Below, piece by piece: positions 9,481 through 18,785 of a stretch of 64,000 nucleotides of DNA. Below the pieces are notes generated by a model. That model saw only the letters and a list, made by a program, of their open reading frames with translations, was not told where the DNA came from and made no database searches. Location of the stretch: contig NZ_JRGM01000134.1 of assembly GCF_000764665.1 (NCBI RefSeq), forward strand, positions 1 through 64,000, in the 5' to 3' direction. The DNA is from Aeromonas lacus (lineage in GTDB: Bacteria; Pseudomonadota; Gammaproteobacteria; Enterobacterales; Aeromonadaceae). Both the position numbers and the translations under genes were made by a program. The first letter of the stretch is position 1. The number at the start of each line of letters is the position of its first letter.

Positions 9481-9530
9481 CAATAATTTATAAGCTAGTT
9501 TTCAAATCTACATCAATAAGAGGTTGTTAA

Positions 9531-9866
9531 ATGAGCATTATCTCCAAGGCGTATGCAGAAGGCGCAGTTCCGACGGCACAGGGTGGTGGCATGGAAATGA
9601 TCATCATGCTGGCCGTGTTCGGTCTCATCTTCTATTTCATGATCTACCGTCCCCAGGCCAAGCGCGCCAAAGATCATCGCAATCTGATGACCTCTCTCTC
9701 CAAGGGTGACGAAGTGCTCACCTCCGGTGGTCTGGTTGGCAAGATTGCCAAAGTGGCTGCCGACAGCGATTACCTGGTGATCGCCCTGAACGACCAGACT
9801 CAAGTCACCATCAAAAAGGACTTCGTTTCTGCCGTTCTGCCCAAGGGTTCTATCCAGTCCCTTTAA
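9531..9866 (+). CDS. yajC: Sec translocon accessory protein YajC
   Basis: A 111-aa inner membrane protein with one membrane segment (about residues 20-40, MIIMLAVFGLIFYFMIYRPQ) and a basic cytoplasmic domain with the conserved RPQAKRAKDH and GDEVLTSGGLVGKIAKV motifs. It associates with SecD-SecF beside SecYEG. Start ATG 9531 follows AGAGG. It is 18 bases upstream of secD. Confidence 0.96.
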   Translation: MSIISKAYAEGAVPTAQGGGMEMIIMLAVFGLIFYFMIYRPQAKRAKDHRNLMTSLSKGDEVLTSGGLVGKIAKVAADSDYLVIALNDQTQVTIKKDFVSAVLPKGSIQSL

Positions 9867-9884
9867 TCTCCCAAGGAGCACAGC

Positions 9885-11738
9885 GTGTTAAATCGCTATC
9901 CGCTGTGGAAATACCTGATGGTGATCGTGGTGATCGCCATCGGTTTTCTATATGCAGCCCCCAATCTTTACGGCGAAGACCCGGCCTTGCAGGTTTCTGC
10001 CAGCCGTGGTGCCGAAGTCAAGCTAGATACCCTTGACCTGGTGAAAGAGAGTCTCGACGAGGCCAAGATCCCGGTCAAACATGCTGCGTTCGAGCACGGT
10101 CTGATCCTGATCCGTTTCAAGAACACCGAAGATCAGCTCAAGGCGCGCGATATCGTCGCCAACAAGCTGGGTGACAACTTCATTACTGCTCTCAACCTTG
10201 CCCCCTCTACTCCTGCCTGGCTCGAAGCCATTGGCGCCAACCCGCTCAAGCTGGGTCTGGACCTGCGCGGTGGTGTGCACTTCCTGATGGAAGTGGACAT
10301 GGCCGAGGCGCTGACCAAGCAGCAAGAGCAGATGGTGCAGGATTTCCGCTCCGAGCTGCGTACCCAGAAGATCCGTTACTCCGGCGTGCGTCGGGTCGGT
10401 GACAAGGTACAGGTGGTATTTCGTGACGAAGCGGATCAAGAGCGTGCTGTCACCCATCTGCGCCGCCAGAACCCTGATTTGACCTTCACCACCGAGCAGA
10501 AAGGGGATGAGTTCATCCTGATGGCCGGTCTGAGCGAAGCGAAGATCAAGGAAGTGAAGAAGTATGCCCTCGAGCAGAACATCACCATCATCCGTAACCG
10601 GGTCAACGAACTGGGTGTCGCCGAGCCGCTGGTACAACAGCAAGGCGCCGAGCGCATTGTGGTTGAACTGCCCGGTATCCAGGATACCGCCCGTGCCAAG
10701 GAGATCCTCGGTGCGACCGCGACCCTGGAATTCCACATGGTTGATGAGACTGCCGACATTCAGGCTGCTGCCGACGGTCGCGTACCGCCGAGCTCCAAGG
10801 TCTACAACGATCGCAATGGTCGTCCTGTCGTGCTGCAAAAGCGGGTGATCCTGACCGGTGACCACATTGTTGGTGCCCAGTCCGGTTTCGACGAGTACAG
10901 CCGTCCCCAGGTCAACATCAAGCTTGATGGCCAGGGTGGCAACAAGATGGCCAACTTTACCAAGGACAACGTGGGTAAAGGGATGGCGACCGTCTTTATC
11001 GAGTATAAGCCGGTTGGTCAGCCTGGTCCGGATGGCAAGCGCAAGTTCCGCAAGCAGGAGGAGGTGATCAACGTCGCCACCATCCAGTCTCGCCTTGGCA
11101 GCCAGTTCCGCATCACAGGTATCGACAACGCCAACGAAGCCCACAACCTGGCGCTGCTGCTGCGTGCCGGTGCCCTGATCGCCCCGATCCAGATCGTGGA
11201 AGAGCGCACCATTGGCCCGAGCCTGGGTCAGCAGAACATCGACAGCGGTATGCAAGCCATCGGCTGGGCCATGCTGGTGATCGTGCTGTTCATGGGGATC
11301 TACTACCGTGCGTTCGGCTGGGTTGCCAACCTGGCACTCTGTATGAACCTGGTGCTGATCATCGGTATCATGTCGATGATCCCGGGGGCCACTATGACCC
11401 TGCCAGGCATCGCCGGTATCGTGCTGACGCTCGGTATGGCTGTGGATGCCAACGTGCTGATCTACGAGCGTATTCGTGAAGAGATCCGCAACGGTCGCGG
11501 GGTTCAGCAGGCCATCCATCTGGGCTTTGACCGGGCATTCTCGACCATCGCCGACTCCAACGTCACCTCGCTCATCACCTGTGTGATCCTGTTCGGTATC
11601 GGTACTGGCGCCATCAAGGGCTTTGCCCTGACGCTGGGCATCGGTCTGACCGCCTCCATGTTTACTGCCATCACGGTCTCCCGCGCCATTATCAACCTGG
11701 CCTGGGGTGGACGGCGCATCGACAAGTTGCCCATCTGA
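9885..11738 (+). CDS. secD: Protein translocase subunit SecD
   Basis: A 617-aa inner membrane protein of the RND superfamily that uses the proton gradient to pull preproteins across after SecA. One N-terminal membrane segment (about 7-25), a large periplasmic region with the [16 protein letters not shown] signature near residue 120, then five membrane segments at the C-terminus (about 450-610) with the conserved [17 protein letters not shown] motif. The start is GTG 9885 with AAGGAG eight bases before. secF starts 10 bases after its stop. Confidence 0.97.
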   Translation: MLNRYPLWKYLMVIVVIAIGFLYAAPNLYGEDPALQVSASRGAEVKLDTLDLVKESLDEAKIPVKHAAFEHGLILIRFKNTEDQLKARDIVANKLGDNFITALNLAPSTPAWLEAIGANPLKLGLDLRGGVHFLMEVDMAEALTKQQEQMVQDFRSELRTQKIRYSGVRRVGDKVQVVFRDEADQERAVTHLRRQNPDLTFTTEQKGDEFILMAGLSEAKIKEVKKYALEQNITIIRNRVNELGVAEPLVQQQGAERIVVELPGIQDTARAKEILGATATLEFHMVDETADIQAAADGRVPPSSKVYNDRNGRPVVLQKRVILTGDHIVGAQSGFDEYSRPQVNIKLDGQGGNKMANFTKDNVGKGMATVFIEYKPVGQPGPDGKRKFRKQEEVINVATIQSRLGSQFRITGIDNANEAHNLALLLRAGALIAPIQIVEERTIGPSLGQQNIDSGMQAIGWAMLVIVLFMGIYYRAFGWVANLALCMNLVLIIGIMSMIPGATMTLPGIAGIVLTLGMAVDANVLIYERIREEIRNGRGVQQAIHLGFDRAFSTIADSNVTSLITCVILFGIGTGAIKGFALTLGIGLTASMFTAITVSRAIINLAWGGRRIDKLPI

Positions 11739-11748
11739 GGATAGAGAG

Positions 11749-12696
11749 ATGTTTCAGATTCTACATTTTGAAAAACCGATCCCGTTTATGCGCTATGCCA
11801 AAACGGGTGTGGTCTTCTCTTCCGTGCTGATGGTGATCGCCCTCTTCTTTCTGTTTGATCGGGGCCTGAACTGGGGTCTGGACTTCACCGGTGGTACCAC
11901 TATCGAAGTGGGGTTCCAGCAGTCGGTGAGCCTGGACAAGATGCACCAGGTGCTGGAAGAGCAGAAGATTGAAGGGGCGAGCCTGCAACACTTCGGCTCC
12001 AGCCGTGATGTGCTGTTCCGCCTGACCCCGAAAGAGGGGGTCAAGGTAGAGGAGCAGGGTAACGAGGTGTTGGCTGCGGCCAAGCTGCTGGATCCCGGTG
12101 CCGTGCTCAAGCGCGTCGAGTTCGTCGGTCCCTCCGTGGGGGATGAGCTGGCGACCGATGGTGCACTGGCCATGCTGGCTTCCATCATCTGTATCCTGAT
12201 CTACGTGGCGGTGCGCTTTGAATGGCGTCTGGCCATGGGCGGCATCCTTTCTCTGGTGCACGACGTGGTGATCACCCTGGGCGTCTTTGCTTACTTCCAG
12301 TACGAGTTCGACCTGACCGTACTGGCGGCATTGATGACCCTGGTGGGTTACTCCCTGAACGATACCATCGTGGTGTTCGACCGCTTGCGGGAGAACTTCC
12401 GCAAGGTGCGCAAAGGGGATACCGACTACATCCTGGATCTCTCCATGACCGAGACCCTGAGCCGTACCATCATCACCTCCGGCCTCACCTTCGTGGTGGT
12501 GCTGGCGCTGTTGCTCAAGGGCGGCGCGCTGATCCACGGTTTTGCCGTGGCCATGGTGATCGGTGTGGCCTTCGGTACCTACTCCTCCATCTATGTGGCG
12601 AGTGCGTTTGCCATGTTCCTCGGCGTCAAGCGCGAGCACATGCTGCCAACCCAGGTAGAGAAAGAGGGTGCGGATCAACAGGAAATCCTGCCGTAA
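11749..12696 (+). CDS. secF: Protein translocase subunit SecF
   Basis: A 315-aa partner of SecD with six membrane segments and one periplasmic loop. The family signature GLDFTGGTTIEV appears near residue 45 and the conserved SLNDTIVVFDRLREN in the fourth segment region. Start ATG 11749 (MFQILHFEKPIPFMR) has GAGG-AGAGAG just upstream; the frame extends back into secD but without reason to use it. An intrinsic terminator directly follows, ending the queA-secF operon. Confidence 0.97.
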   Translation: MFQILHFEKPIPFMRYAKTGVVFSSVLMVIALFFLFDRGLNWGLDFTGGTTIEVGFQQSVSLDKMHQVLEEQKIEGASLQHFGSSRDVLFRLTPKEGVKVEEQGNEVLAAAKLLDPGAVLKRVEFVGPSVGDELATDGALAMLASIICILIYVAVRFEWRLAMGGILSLVHDVVITLGVFAYFQYEFDLTVLAALMTLVGYSLNDTIVVFDRLRENFRKVRKGDTDYILDLSMTETLSRTIITSGLTFVVVLALLLKGGALIHGFAVAMVIGVAFGTYSSIYVASAFAMFLGVKREHMLPTQVEKEGADQQEILP

Positions 12697-12701
12697 ACCA
12701 C

Positions 12702-12727
12702 AAAAGAGCGCCGCAAGGCGCTCTTTT
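12702..12727 (+). terminator. Terminator of the queA-secF operon
   Basis: Perfect stem AAAAGAGCGCC (12702-12712) and GGCGCTCTTTT (12717-12727) with a GCAA tetraloop. Confidence 0.85.
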
Positions 12728-12782
12728 CTTTTTCGCTGTTGTCGTATGCTGACGCAGATGATTTCAACAAAAGGAGCTTGCC

Positions 12783-13151
12783 ATGCAACACAATCCCCGT
12801 TTTCTGGCGCTGGTAGAAGGGATCCGCTCCCGCGTAGCCGAGACCGATGTCCACCAGATCAAGCGCTGGCAGGATGAGGGGCGCGCTTTTCATCTGATCG
12901 ATGTGCGGGAAGAGAGCGAGTGGGCCAAAGGCCATCTGCCCGGCGCCCTCTATCTGGGCCGTGGCGTGATTGAGCGCGATATCGAGACCCGTTTTCCCGA
13001 TGTCGATACCGAGCTTTACCTCTACTGTGGCGGCGGTTTTCGCTCCATTCTGGCGGCGGACAATCTGCAACAGATGGGTTATCGCAAGGTGATCAGTGTC
13101 GATGGTGGTTTTCGCGGCTGGCTGGAGGCCGGATACCCTGTCGAATCCTGA
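12783..13151 (+). CDS. Single-domain rhodanese-like protein
   Basis: A 122-aa cytoplasmic rhodanese domain. LIDVREESEWAKGHLPGA is the standard first motif and the active-site loop is CGGGFRS with its cysteine near residue 82, so it should be able to carry sulfur as a persulfide. AAAAGGAG precedes the start at 12783 by about eight bases. It stands alone between secF and nlpI. The sulfur acceptor cannot be told from sequence. Confidence 0.92.
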   Translation: MQHNPRFLALVEGIRSRVAETDVHQIKRWQDEGRAFHLIDVREESEWAKGHLPGALYLGRGVIERDIETRFPDVDTELYLYCGGGFRSILAADNLQQMGYRKVISVDGGFRGWLEAGYPVES

Positions 13152-13241
13152 TTTATTTGAGACAGATAGGCTGAGCTACATGACAAAGCGACGGTTGACC
13201 TTTACCATATGCGGGGTCAAGCGTAAGCGTCGGAGTGTTCA

Positions 13242-14186
13242 TTGAACGTCAGGAAAGGGATTGGATACCTCCTCGGTATCCTGTTGCTGCTCCCTATGTG
13301 GGGTTGCAGCAGTAGCAGTCAGGTTAATGCCCCTCAGGTTCCCAAGCCGCAGCCTGCATCTCTGGTGTTGGCGACCCCTTTGCAGGTCTCCTACCAGAGC
13401 GAGCTGGCGCTAGCTCGACTCGGGCAGATGCTCAGCGAGATGGAGTTGACCACGGAGCAGCGTGCCGAGCTGTTCTATGAGCGTGCAGTGGTCTTTGATC
13501 GCGTTGGTTTGCGCTCCCTTGCGCGGCTCGATTTCAACCGTGCCTTGCGGGAGAAGCCCGATTTCGCCGAAGCCTACAACTTCATCGGCGTCTATCTGGT
13601 GCAGCAGCAGAATTATGACGAAGCCTACGAGGCATTCGATTCGGCGCTCGAACTGGCGCCCGATTATGACTATGCCTACCTGAACCGTGGCATCGCGCTC
13701 TATTACGGCAATCGTCCCGAGCTGGCAGCCGCCGATATGAAACGCTTCTACGAGGCGCAGCCGGAAGACCCTTACCGGGTGATCTGGCTCTATCTGGCCG
13801 AGCAGAAACTCGATCCCGCAGCGGCCATGAGCCGGATGCGCGAGCGTCTCAACAAGTACGATGACGACGCCTGGAACTGGGATCTGGTTCGTCTCTACAC
13901 CGGCGAGATGAATGCCACCGAGTTGATGGGCAATGTGGTCAAAGGGGTGAAGGATAACCGGGAGCTCGCCGAGCGCCTGTGCGAAACCTACTTCTATCTG
14001 GGCAAGTACGAGCTGGGTCGGGGCAACCGCAAGGAGGCGATCAGCTACTTCAAGCTGGCACTCTCCAACAACGTCTACGACTTCATCGAGCATCGCTATG
14101 CCTTGCTGGAGCTGGAGCTGATGGCACGCAAGCCGCTGCCTCCCGGCGCCCAGAGTGGCCAGAGCAAGAGCGACCGCCCCTCCTGA
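13242..14186 (+). CDS. nlpI: Lipoprotein NlpI (TPR adaptor for murein hydrolases)
   Basis: A 314-aa outer membrane lipoprotein: signal peptide ending in the lipobox MWGC (cysteine near residue 22), then TPR repeats (for example SLARLDFNRALREKPDFAEAYNFIG and the next two units, split by family spacing). E. coli NlpI, similar over the whole length, is an adaptor that controls MepS degradation by Prc and gathers endopeptidases. The start is TTG 13242 with GGAG six bases before; no in-frame ATG precedes the signal peptide. In E. coli nlpI sits near pnp; here it is followed by convergent ubiV across a shared terminator. Confidence 0.93.
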   Translation: MNVRKGIGYLLGILLLLPMWGCSSSSQVNAPQVPKPQPASLVLATPLQVSYQSELALARLGQMLSEMELTTEQRAELFYERAVVFDRVGLRSLARLDFNRALREKPDFAEAYNFIGVYLVQQQNYDEAYEAFDSALELAPDYDYAYLNRGIALYYGNRPELAAADMKRFYEAQPEDPYRVIWLYLAEQKLDPAAAMSRMRERLNKYDDDAWNWDLVRLYTGEMNATELMGNVVKGVKDNRELAERLCETYFYLGKYELGRGNRKEAISYFKLALSNNVYDFIEHRYALLELELMARKPLPPGAQSGQSKSDRPS

Positions 14187-14203
14187 GGGAGCGTGAAAGT
14201 GTA

Positions 14204-14230
14204 AAAAAGGCCTCATTGCGAGGCCTTTTT
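14204..14230. terminator. Bidirectional terminator between nlpI and ubiV
   Basis: Perfect stem AAAAAGGCCTC (14204-14214) and GAGGCCTTTTT (14220-14230) with T runs for both convergent genes. Confidence 0.85.
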
Positions 14231-14249
14231 GTTTTTGCGTGGGTTGCGT

Positions 14250-15122
14250 TTACTCCACTAGGCTCATGCCGGGGATCTGGCGCCAGTAGCCGTTGCACTC
14301 GCTACCCTGGTGCAGGGGGAGGGGCGCGTCACCTTGCTGGTTGGCCTTGAAGCGAGCCAGCATCTCCAGCGTCTCCATTCCTTGTGGGGAGAGACGTACC
14401 ACATCCACCAGACCTGCCATCCCGGCCAGATCGTTGCCCAGGTTATAGCAGTAACCGGACTGGGTCTGGATACCGTTGAGGTTAAAGACGCGTTGCCCCT
14501 CGCGGCTGTTGGCCAGTCGCCCGGTGGGGTAGTTGATGCAGGCGAGTTCGCAGTTGTCTTTCGGCTTGTCGAGAGAGCGGGCGGTAAAGCAGCGTGCCGA
14601 GTAGGCGAGCGGCAGGTGGCCGTAGGCGAACACCTCTACTTCGAACAGCTGGCGCGTCGCCCCCAGATCCTGCTCAAGCTGGACCAGCCAGTCCCGTGAA
14701 AGCTCCACCGGCATGACCCAGCGCTTCATCCCCTGTTTGAGCAGCATGCGCAACACATCGGCATTGTAGGCGTTGATGGCCGGGCCACAGACAAATGGAA
14801 GGTTCGCTTCATGGGCAAGCTGGACTGTGCCCAGATCGTTGGCTTCGACCATCAGATCGCCATTGTCGACCAGCCGTTTCACCTCTTTCAGCTCGGAGGG
14901 GGCAGAGATGAGCGCCAGCGTCGAGAGCACCACCTGTTTGCCGGAGCTCGCTACCTCGCGGGCGAGGGAGATCCAGTCATCGACTTTCAGTTCGCGTCGC
15001 TTGCTGCAGACGGTTTCCCCGAGATAGACGATATCTGCTTCGCTTTGGGCTGCGGCGCGGTAAAAGGCTTCGGTATCGGCTTTGGACCAGTAGAAGAGCA
15101 GGGGCCCGAGAGAGAAGTTCAT
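14250..15122 (-). CDS. ubiV: Oxygen-independent ubiquinone hydroxylation protein UbiV
   Basis: A 290-aa member of the U32 peptidase-like family that, with UbiU, hydroxylates ubiquinone precursors without oxygen, using prephenate as oxygen donor. The four cysteines that hold a 4Fe-4S cluster in this family can be seen: GETVCSKRRE near residue 39, and SARCFTAR, NCELAC further on. Start at 15122 (MNFSLGPLLFYW) has AAGGAGCC upstream; the frame continues back but only into the ubiU end. It lies 13 bases after ubiU on the same strand, as in E. coli (yhbV). ubiT diverges from this pair. Confidence 0.94.
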   Translation of the reverse strand: MNFSLGPLLFYWSKADTEAFYRAAAQSEADIVYLGETVCSKRRELKVDDWISLAREVASSGKQVVLSTLALISAPSELKEVKRLVDNGDLMVEANDLGTVQLAHEANLPFVCGPAINAYNADVLRMLLKQGMKRWVMPVELSRDWLVQLEQDLGATRQLFEVEVFAYGHLPLAYSARCFTARSLDKPKDNCELACINYPTGRLANSREGQRVFNLNGIQTQSGYCYNLGNDLAGMAGLVDVVRLSPQGMETLEMLARFKANQQGDAPLPLHQGSECNGYWRQIPGMSLVE

Positions 15123-15135
15123 GGATAGGGGCTCC

Positions 15136-16131
15136 TTATTGCCACTGACGATGATAGGCGCCAAGGGTAGTCTGGCTACCTTCGGAAACACGGGCGAGCT
15201 GGGCATCCCATTCGGCTTTGACCTGATAGGCCTCGGGATTGGCCTGATAGGCGTCGATGGCGGCGCGCCATACCCGAGTTACTTGCTCCACGTAGGCAGG
15301 GCTGCGCTGACGACCCTCGATCTTGACCGACTGGATACCGGTCTGGAACAGCTCGGGCAAGAGACCCAGGGTATTGAGACTGGTGGGCTCCTCCAGCGCG
15401 TGGTAGGTCTGGCCATCCACTTCGAAACGCCCCTTGCACAGGGTCGGGTAGCCGGCATTTTCGCCCGGGCCGTAGCGGTCGATCAGCACCTCGTTGAGTC
15501 GTGATTCGAGGCCGTTCGGGGTCTCTTCCCAGCGCACGAATTTGGCCGGCGAGCAGGCGCCGACGGTATTGGGGCTCTCGCCCGTCATATAGGAGGAGAG
15601 GTAGCAGCGCCCCTCGGCCATGATACAGAGACTGCCAAAGGCAAAAACCTCAAGGCCGACATCGGTCTCGCGGGCCAGCTGTTTCACCTGATGCATGGAG
15701 AGCACCCGTGGCAGCACCACCCGTTTGACATTGAACTGCTGCTGATAGAAGCGGATTGCGGCAGCATTGGTGGCGCTGGCCTGCACCGAGACATGCAGCT
15801 CCATGTCGGGATAACGGCGGCTGGCATAATCGAGCACGGCAAGGTCGGCAATAATGAGAGCATCGGCACCGAGAGCCACCCCGCGGTCGACCGCCTGCTT
15901 CCAGCGGGTATCGGCACCAGGATGGGCGAAGGTATTGATGGCGATATGGAGTTTGCGATCATGCTGATGCACATAATCTACCGCCTTCTCCAGCTTGCTG
16001 TCGGTAAAGTTGAGACCGGCAAAGTGGCGGGCATTGGTGTCATCCTTGAAACCGATATAAACGGCATCGGCCCCGTTATCCACGGCGGTTTTCAGTGCCG
16101 GCAAACTGCCTGCCGGACAGAGTAATTCCAT
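15136..16131 (-). CDS. ubiU: Oxygen-independent ubiquinone hydroxylation protein UbiU
   Basis: A 331-aa U32-family protein, the same length as E. coli UbiU (yhbU), that forms a heterodimer with UbiV. MELLCPAGSLPALKTAVDNG is the typical N-terminus (written here as the family start), and the cluster cysteines are visible in SLCIMAEGRC, VGACSPAKF and PTLCKGRF. The start at 16131 is chosen by that alignment; the frame runs to 16320 but lacks support. First gene of the ubiU-ubiV pair, diverging from ubiT over 190 bases. E. coli genes of this set are activated by FNR; only a weak half-site (TTGATTTCCAACAG, 16258-16271) is visible here. Confidence 0.95.
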   Translation of the reverse strand: MELLCPAGSLPALKTAVDNGADAVYIGFKDDTNARHFAGLNFTDSKLEKAVDYVHQHDRKLHIAINTFAHPGADTRWKQAVDRGVALGADALIIADLAVLDYASRRYPDMELHVSVQASATNAAAIRFYQQQFNVKRVVLPRVLSMHQVKQLARETDVGLEVFAFGSLCIMAEGRCYLSSYMTGESPNTVGACSPAKFVRWEETPNGLESRLNEVLIDRYGPGENAGYPTLCKGRFEVDGQTYHALEEPTSLNTLGLLPELFQTGIQSVKIEGRQRSPAYVEQVTRVWRAAIDAYQANPEAYQVKAEWDAQLARVSEGSQTTLGAYHRQWQ

Positions 16132-16321
16132 TGGTACGCTCCGAGAGTGCATATGAAGGGCAAACGAGCCCTGATTGTATGCACCGTCGCCCCTTGGCTT
16201 TTTGACCTGAGGCAGCTTTGTGTGGCTTTCCCCATCTTGACCCAACTCTGCACAAGTTTGATTTCCAACAGGATCTTGCCGGCATCCCTGTGCTTGAATG
16301 CGCAAAACAAAGGAGTCCATC

Positions 16322-16855
16322 GTGTTTCAACAACTGCAACGTCGCCTGGTCGAGCAGGCGCCCCGTCTCTTGCGTCATCCGCTAAAGCTGGTTCCCTTCA
16401 AGCTGCAAAAGCAGCTGATGGAGAGCTTGCTGGCGCGGGTATTCAAGGAAGCCATCGCGGATGGCGATTTCGAATTCCTGGCAGACAAGTGGCTGAAAGT
16501 AGAGGTCACCGATCTGGAGCTCTGCTGGTATATCAGCGAGCAGAGCGGTCAACTGGTCGTGGCAAAAAGCTGCGAGCAGGCCGATGTCTGTTTTAGCGGC
16601 ACCGCCAACGATCTGATCCTGATTGCCGGTCGCAAGGAGGATCCTGATGCGCTCTTCTTCCAGCGCAAGCTGAAGATTGAAGGCGATACCGAGCTGGGGC
16701 TGGAAGTGAAAAACCTGATGGACAGCCTGGATATCGATGGGCTGCCAGTGCTGATGAAGTACCCCCTGATGGATCTGGCCACCTTTATCGAGCAGGCTCG
16801 AACTGAATCAGCGCAGACTCCGGTTCAGACGGCGGCGGGCGGGATCCCGTCGTAA
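16322..16855 (+). CDS. ubiT: Ubiquinone biosynthesis accessory protein UbiT (SCP2 domain)
   Basis: A 177-aa protein with an SCP2 sterol-carrier-like domain over most of its length (about residues 40-150, with LCWYISEQSGQLVV, FSGTANDLILIAGRKEDPDALFFQ and RKLKIEGDTELGL read as consecutive family blocks). It binds quinone intermediates for the anaerobic route run by UbiU and UbiV. The start is GTG 16322 with AAAGGAG six bases before; the earlier ATG at 16298 has none. It overlaps the convergent gene at 16808 by 48 bases. Confidence 0.93.
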   Translation: MFQQLQRRLVEQAPRLLRHPLKLVPFKLQKQLMESLLARVFKEAIADGDFEFLADKWLKVEVTDLELCWYISEQSGQLVVAKSCEQADVCFSGTANDLILIAGRKEDPDALFFQRKLKIEGDTELGLEVKNLMDSLDIDGLPVLMKYPLMDLATFIEQARTESAQTPVQTAAGGIPS

Positions 16856-17224
16856 GTGAATCGTCACGCCGTGGGCATGGCGGCGGTAACGGTGCCGTGC
16901 CCAAAGGCAGTGACCAGCCCACAGACAAGGCACCAGTGCCAGCAGGGCCTGTGGCGCAGGCAGCTGTGCCATGGCCATTCCCAGCGCGAGCCAGCCAAAG
17001 GGCTGGGCTTCATAAAGCCATTCCGGTTGCAGCCAGCGTTTGGTTGGAAAGATGATGAGGTCGGTGCGCCGGTAGCTGGATCGCATCATCCAGGTGACTG
17101 CGCCGGCGATATACAAGAGTGCACCTGCAAACCAGAGTAGGGGCTGGTTACCGAGGGTGATAATGGCAGTGGCCGCCAGCAGATAGAGGCTGGGCAATTT
17201 CTCGTAGATAAACTGAGGAAGCAT
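16808..17224 (-). CDS. Small membrane protein of unknown function
   Basis: A 138-aa protein. Two hydrophobic segments lie near the N-terminus (YLLAATAIITLGN, then LLWFAGALLYIAGAVTWMM, about residues 13-48) and a third around 75-105 (WLALGMAMAQLPAPQ, LLALVPCLWAGHCLW). The tail is strongly basic (RHRYRRHAHG, RRDPARRRLNRSLR). I do not recognise the family. The start at 17224 has a good GGAGAG eight bases upstream, which together with the membrane pattern argues that this is a real gene. Its 3' end overlaps ubiT tail to tail. Confidence 0.7.
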   Translation of the reverse strand: MLPQFIYEKLPSLYLLAATAIITLGNQPLLWFAGALLYIAGAVTWMMRSSYRRTDLIIFPTKRWLQPEWLYEAQPFGWLALGMAMAQLPAPQALLALVPCLWAGHCLWARHRYRRHAHGVTIHLRRDPARRRLNRSLR

Positions 17225-17368
17225 AGCCGGATCTCTCCTGTGAACTATTCCACATATCCATTAAGTCTAGTTTTTCTTCCTCCTTGCCTCATGCCGGTTT
17301 GTTATACCAACGCCCGCTTTTGTTCTGAAATGGGATGCCTTTAACGGTGCCAAAATAGCGCTCTCTTA

Positions 17369-17377
17369 TGTTATAAT
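17369..17377 (+). promoter_or_regulatory. Extended -10 promoter of trmJ
   Basis: TGTTATAAT (TG, one base, TATAAT at 17372-17377) 33 bases before trmJ; no good -35, as usual for extended -10 promoters. Confidence 0.55.
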
Positions 17378-17410
17378 TGCGCGCCATTTTTGACTGAAGA
17401 TTGATAGGGC

Positions 17411-18136
17411 ATGTTGGATCAGATTCGTATCGTTTTGGTAAATACCTCTCATACCGGCAACATGGGGTCTGCGGCGCGGGCCATGAAGACCATGGGGCTC
17501 ACCCAAATGGTACTGGTTGATCCGCAAGCTTTACCGGATGGCAATGCCAACGCCCTTGCCGCAGGTGCCAGCGACATTCTGGCCAATGCCCGTATCGTCT
17601 CGACCCTCGATGAAGCCATCGCTGACTGTGGTCTGGTGATTGGCACCAGCGCACGCTCCCGTACTCTGAGCTGGCCTATGCTCGATCCCCGCGAAGCGGG
17701 CAAGATGGCGGTAGCCGAAGGGATGAAGCATCCTGTTGCGCTGGTTTTTGGTCGCGAGCGAACCGGCCTGACCAACGACGAGCTGCAGAAGTGCCACTAC
17801 CACGTGGCCATTCCGGCCAACCCCGAATACAGCTCCCTCAACCTTGCTATGGCGGTACAGACCCTCTGTTACGAAGTGCGGATGCACTGGTTGCAGGGGC
17901 AGGAAGAGGTTGCTGAAGAGATGGCTCAGGATTACCCCAGTGCCGAACAGCTGGAGGGGTTTTACCAGCACCTGGAGCAGACGCTGCTCAAGACCGGTTT
18001 CATTACCGACGATCATCCGGGGCAGGTGATGAACAAGTTGCGCCGCCTGTTCAACCGGGCTCGTCCGGAGTCGGTTGAGCTCAATATTTTGCGGGGCATT
18101 CTTACCTCGGTGCAAAAGACGAGACCGCAGGGCTAA
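17411..18136 (+). CDS. trmJ: tRNA (cytidine/uridine-2'-O-)-methyltransferase TrmJ
   Basis: A 241-aa SPOUT methyltransferase that methylates the 2'-O of C/U 32 in tRNA with SAM. Family blocks: [23 protein letters not shown] at the N-terminus (read in pieces: [17 protein letters not shown]), [15 protein letters not shown] in the knotted SAM site, and [14 protein letters not shown]. Its usual neighbour iscR follows 92 bases on, as in E. coli. Start ATG 17411. Confidence 0.96.
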   Translation: MLDQIRIVLVNTSHTGNMGSAARAMKTMGLTQMVLVDPQALPDGNANALAAGASDILANARIVSTLDEAIADCGLVIGTSARSRTLSWPMLDPREAGKMAVAEGMKHPVALVFGRERTGLTNDELQKCHYHVAIPANPEYSSLNLAMAVQTLCYEVRMHWLQGQEEVAEEMAQDYPSAEQLEGFYQHLEQTLLKTGFITDDHPGQVMNKLRRLFNRARPESVELNILRGILTSVQKTRPQG

Positions 18137-18159
18137 GCCTGACTGGATTACTCAACTAT

Positions 18160-18184
18160 ATACTTGACTGATTTGGTCGGGTAT
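18160..18184 (+). promoter_or_regulatory. IscR type 1 box and promoter of the isc operon
   Basis: The 25 bases at 18160-18184 fit the IscR type 1 motif: ATA, then CTTGACTG, ATTTGGTCGGGTAT. TTGACT (18164-18169) doubles as a -35. Cluster-loaded IscR binding here would repress the operon, as in E. coli. Confidence 0.75.
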
Positions 18185-18228
18185 GTGACCATGTGCCCAT
18201 TGAATTGGTTCGCAAGACGGTAAGGCAC

Positions 18229-18732
18229 ATGAGACTGACTTCAAAAGGACGTTACGCTGTAACCGCCATGCTCGACGTGGCGTTGCATGCAGAGCAGGGG
18301 CCCGTCCCCCTTGCCGATATTTCCGAGCGTCAGGGCATCTCCTTGTCCTATCTCGAGCAGCTCTTTGCCCGCCTGCGCAAACATGGTCTGGTGAGCAGTG
18401 TGCGTGGCCCGGGCGGCGGTTACCGCCTCGGCATGGCGCCGGACGAAATCTCGGTCGGTCAGGTGATCACCGCGGTCGATGAGTCGGTCGATGCCACCAA
18501 GTGCCTCGGCAAGGGCGGCTGCCACGGCGGTACCCAGTGTCTGACGCACTCCCTGTGGCGTGATCTGAGCGAGCGGATCTCCAGCTTCCTCGGGGATATC
18601 ACCCTGGCCGAGCTGGTACGCCAGGCCGATGTGCGCCGGATTGCCGGCAAGCAAGATGAACAAATGAAGACCGTGTTGTCCCTGGTTGAACGGGCAGAAC
18701 ACGGCGATGTGAGCTTGAAAGTCCAACTATAA
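18229..18732 (+). CDS. iscR: Iron-sulfur cluster regulator IscR
   Basis: A 167-aa Rrf2-family repressor. The winged helix is at residues 1-80 ([16 protein letters not shown], then [19 protein letters not shown] in the recognition part). The 2Fe-2S ligands are present as C-x5-C-x5-C with the fourth ligand histidine two residues on ([17 protein letters not shown], about residues 92-108). The start ATG 18229 has AAGG 5 bases before; the longer frame from 18193 overlaps the promoter. First gene of iscRSUA-hscBA-fdx, with an IscR box just upstream for autoregulation. Confidence 0.97.
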   Translation: MRLTSKGRYAVTAMLDVALHAEQGPVPLADISERQGISLSYLEQLFARLRKHGLVSSVRGPGGGYRLGMAPDEISVGQVITAVDESVDATKCLGKGGCHGGTQCLTHSLWRDLSERISSFLGDITLAELVRQADVRRIAGKQDEQMKTVLSLVERAEHGDVSLKVQL

Positions 18733-18785
18733 ACGTGCTTTCCACAGCGGGACTCTGTATGACCCGGACTGTGACGGAGAAAAAC

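Noticed and set aside
10023-11519. 498-codon reverse frame opposite secD
   Set aside because: Shadow of secD; no homology signature or ribosome binding site.
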